In this document: one piece after another, positions 63,367 through 64,000 of the stretch
Layout: each line of letters opens with the position of its first letter
How positions within the stretch are numbered: the first letter of the stretch is position 1
NCBI GenBank assembly: GCA_023443745.1
Contig: JAEZTB010000045.1
Coordinates: 62,001-126,000 of the forward strand
Origin: Bacillota bacterium
GTDB taxonomy: Bacteria; Bacillota; Clostridia; DSM-8532
Direction of reading: 5' to 3'
DNA: 64,000 bases
The notes under the pieces: model-generated
Database searches by the model: none
Seen by the model: only the letters and a program-made list of their open reading frames with translations
What the model was told of the DNA's origin: nothing
Position numbers and translations under genes: made by a program

Positions 63367-63972
63367 TCATTTATGAGAACCCGTAAATTTCTCCATTGTC
63401 ACGCTTCCCTGAGAGGATATACCTTCACGCTTCAATACTTTTTTGACGGTTAAGAAGAGTATTTTTATATCCAGCCAAAGGCTCCAATGATCAATATACC
63501 ATGTATCTAAGCTAAACTTTTCTTCCCAGGAGATAGCATTCCGACCGTTTATCTGTGCCCACCCTGTTATTCCTGGCTTCATATTGTGCCTTCTCATCTG
63601 TTCCGGGGTATAGTAATGCAAATACTCTACTAATAGAGGTCTTGGGCCAACGAGACTCATATCACCCTTAAGAACATTAAAAAGCTCAGGAAGCTCATCC
63701 AAACTGGTGCTACGCAGAAACTTTCCATAGCGCGTTAAGCGCTCTTTATCAGAAAGTAGATTACCGTGCTTATCCTTTGCATCAGTCATAGTTCTGAACT
63801 TGTACATATAAAATACTTTTTTATTAAACCCAGGTCTTGCTTGTTTGAAAAAAACGGGTTTTCCCAGCTTTATAAATGATACAACAATAATCATAATAAA
63901 AATAGGCAATAGTACAACTATAGCCATCAGCGATATCATAACATCTATACACCTTTTTGTTGCCAATCCCAT
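63367..63972 (-). CDS. Undecaprenyl-phosphate sugar phosphotransferase, PglC-like
   Basis: 201 residues: a single N-terminal re-entrant membrane helix (RCIDVMISLMAIVVLLPIFI), then the bacterial sugar transferase core with KFRTMTDA, DELPELFNVLKGDMSLVGPRP, the Asp-Glu catalytic pair of monotopic phosphoglycosyl transferases, and WAQINGRNAISWEEKF. The short length matches PglC and not the larger WbaP class. It starts glycan assembly on the lipid carrier. First gene of the visible minus-strand run; 28 bases upstream belong to an unresolved region at the window edge. Confidence 0.93.
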   Translation of the reverse strand: MGLATKRCIDVMISLMAIVVLLPIFIMIIVVSFIKLGKPVFFKQARPGFNKKVFYMYKFRTMTDAKDKHGNLLSDKERLTRYGKFLRSTSLDELPELFNVLKGDMSLVGPRPLLVEYLHYYTPEQMRRHNMKPGITGWAQINGRNAISWEEKFSLDTWYIDHWSLWLDIKILFLTVKKVLKREGISSQGSVTMEKFTGSHK

Positions 63973-64000
63973 TCTACTACCTGCTCATCAAACTTAATAT

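Noticed and set aside
63973..64000. End of another minus-strand gene at the window edge
   Set aside because: Only 28 bases are available, too few to support a reading frame.

Overview
The window looks like chromosomal DNA from a motile, endospore-forming member of the Clostridia (Bacillota). The evidence is a set of sporulation genes (spoIID, spoIIQ, spoIIID), two MreB paralogues, distal-rod flagellar genes next to mbl as in Bacillus, MecA, S-layer-homology protein architecture, strong purine-rich ribosome binding sites and frequent TTG/GTG starts. The large 2-hydroxyacyl-CoA dehydratase activator points to an anaerobe. I cannot name the genus from sequence reading alone.

Layout. (1) 1-17.98 kb, almost all on the minus strand, is housekeeping: the rod-shape operon maf, mreB, mreC, mreD, pbp2 (cut by the window edge); mecA (+); galU; ybaB-recR; a ROK kinase and a phosphodiester glycosidase-like secreted protein; the flagellar rod genes flgF-flgG-flgJ behind a sigma-28-type promoter; a 1433-residue CoA-dehydratase activase; then mbl and spoIIID. 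(2) 18-26 kb carries the methionine importer metNIQ, a LUD-domain protein, a chemoreceptor with a consensus promoter, spoIIQ behind a sigma-F-type promoter, and spoIID. Together these form a Bacillus-like spoIID-spoIIQ-spoIIID-mbl-flhO-flhP neighbourhood that has been opened by insertions. (3) 26-33.5 kb has tadA, an AraC regulator divergent from a very large S-layer protein with sialidase-like Asp-boxes, tRNA-Ser(CGA) and a GNAT acetyltransferase. (4) 33.4-45.7 kb is a set of small regulated modules: ECF sigma with its membrane partner; a frameshifted UvrA2-like gene; MarR with two membrane proteins; a Ca2+ P-type ATPase; a TetR regulator and a degenerate radical-SAM-like protein that share a 34-bp upstream element; and a CoA-disulfide reductase-like flavoprotein.

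(5) 45.8-55.2 kb is the most distinctive accessory block. It holds a SipW-type signal peptidase, three short secreted proteins with TasA/camelysin-type N-termini (one with an LPxTG anchor), a DUF5305-type membrane protein, and a DegS-like sensor kinase with its LuxR-type regulator. Kinase, regulator, one substrate and the peptidase read as a single operon. A lipoprotein and a coiled-coil protein with an Asp/His tail lie just upstream. I infer a regulated surface-fibre system. (6) 55.3-64 kb is a visibly AT-rich surface glycan locus with glycosyltransferases, a flippase, and a PglF-PglE-PglD-PglC-like set expected to make a diacetylbacillosamine-type sugar and load it on undecaprenyl phosphate.

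Several regulatory sites can be read directly: consensus sigma-A promoters, a perfect MarR-type palindrome lying on its own promoter, the shared 34-bp TetR-associated element, and sporulation or flagellar promoters that agree with the genes behind them. No transposase, integrase or CRISPR array was seen.
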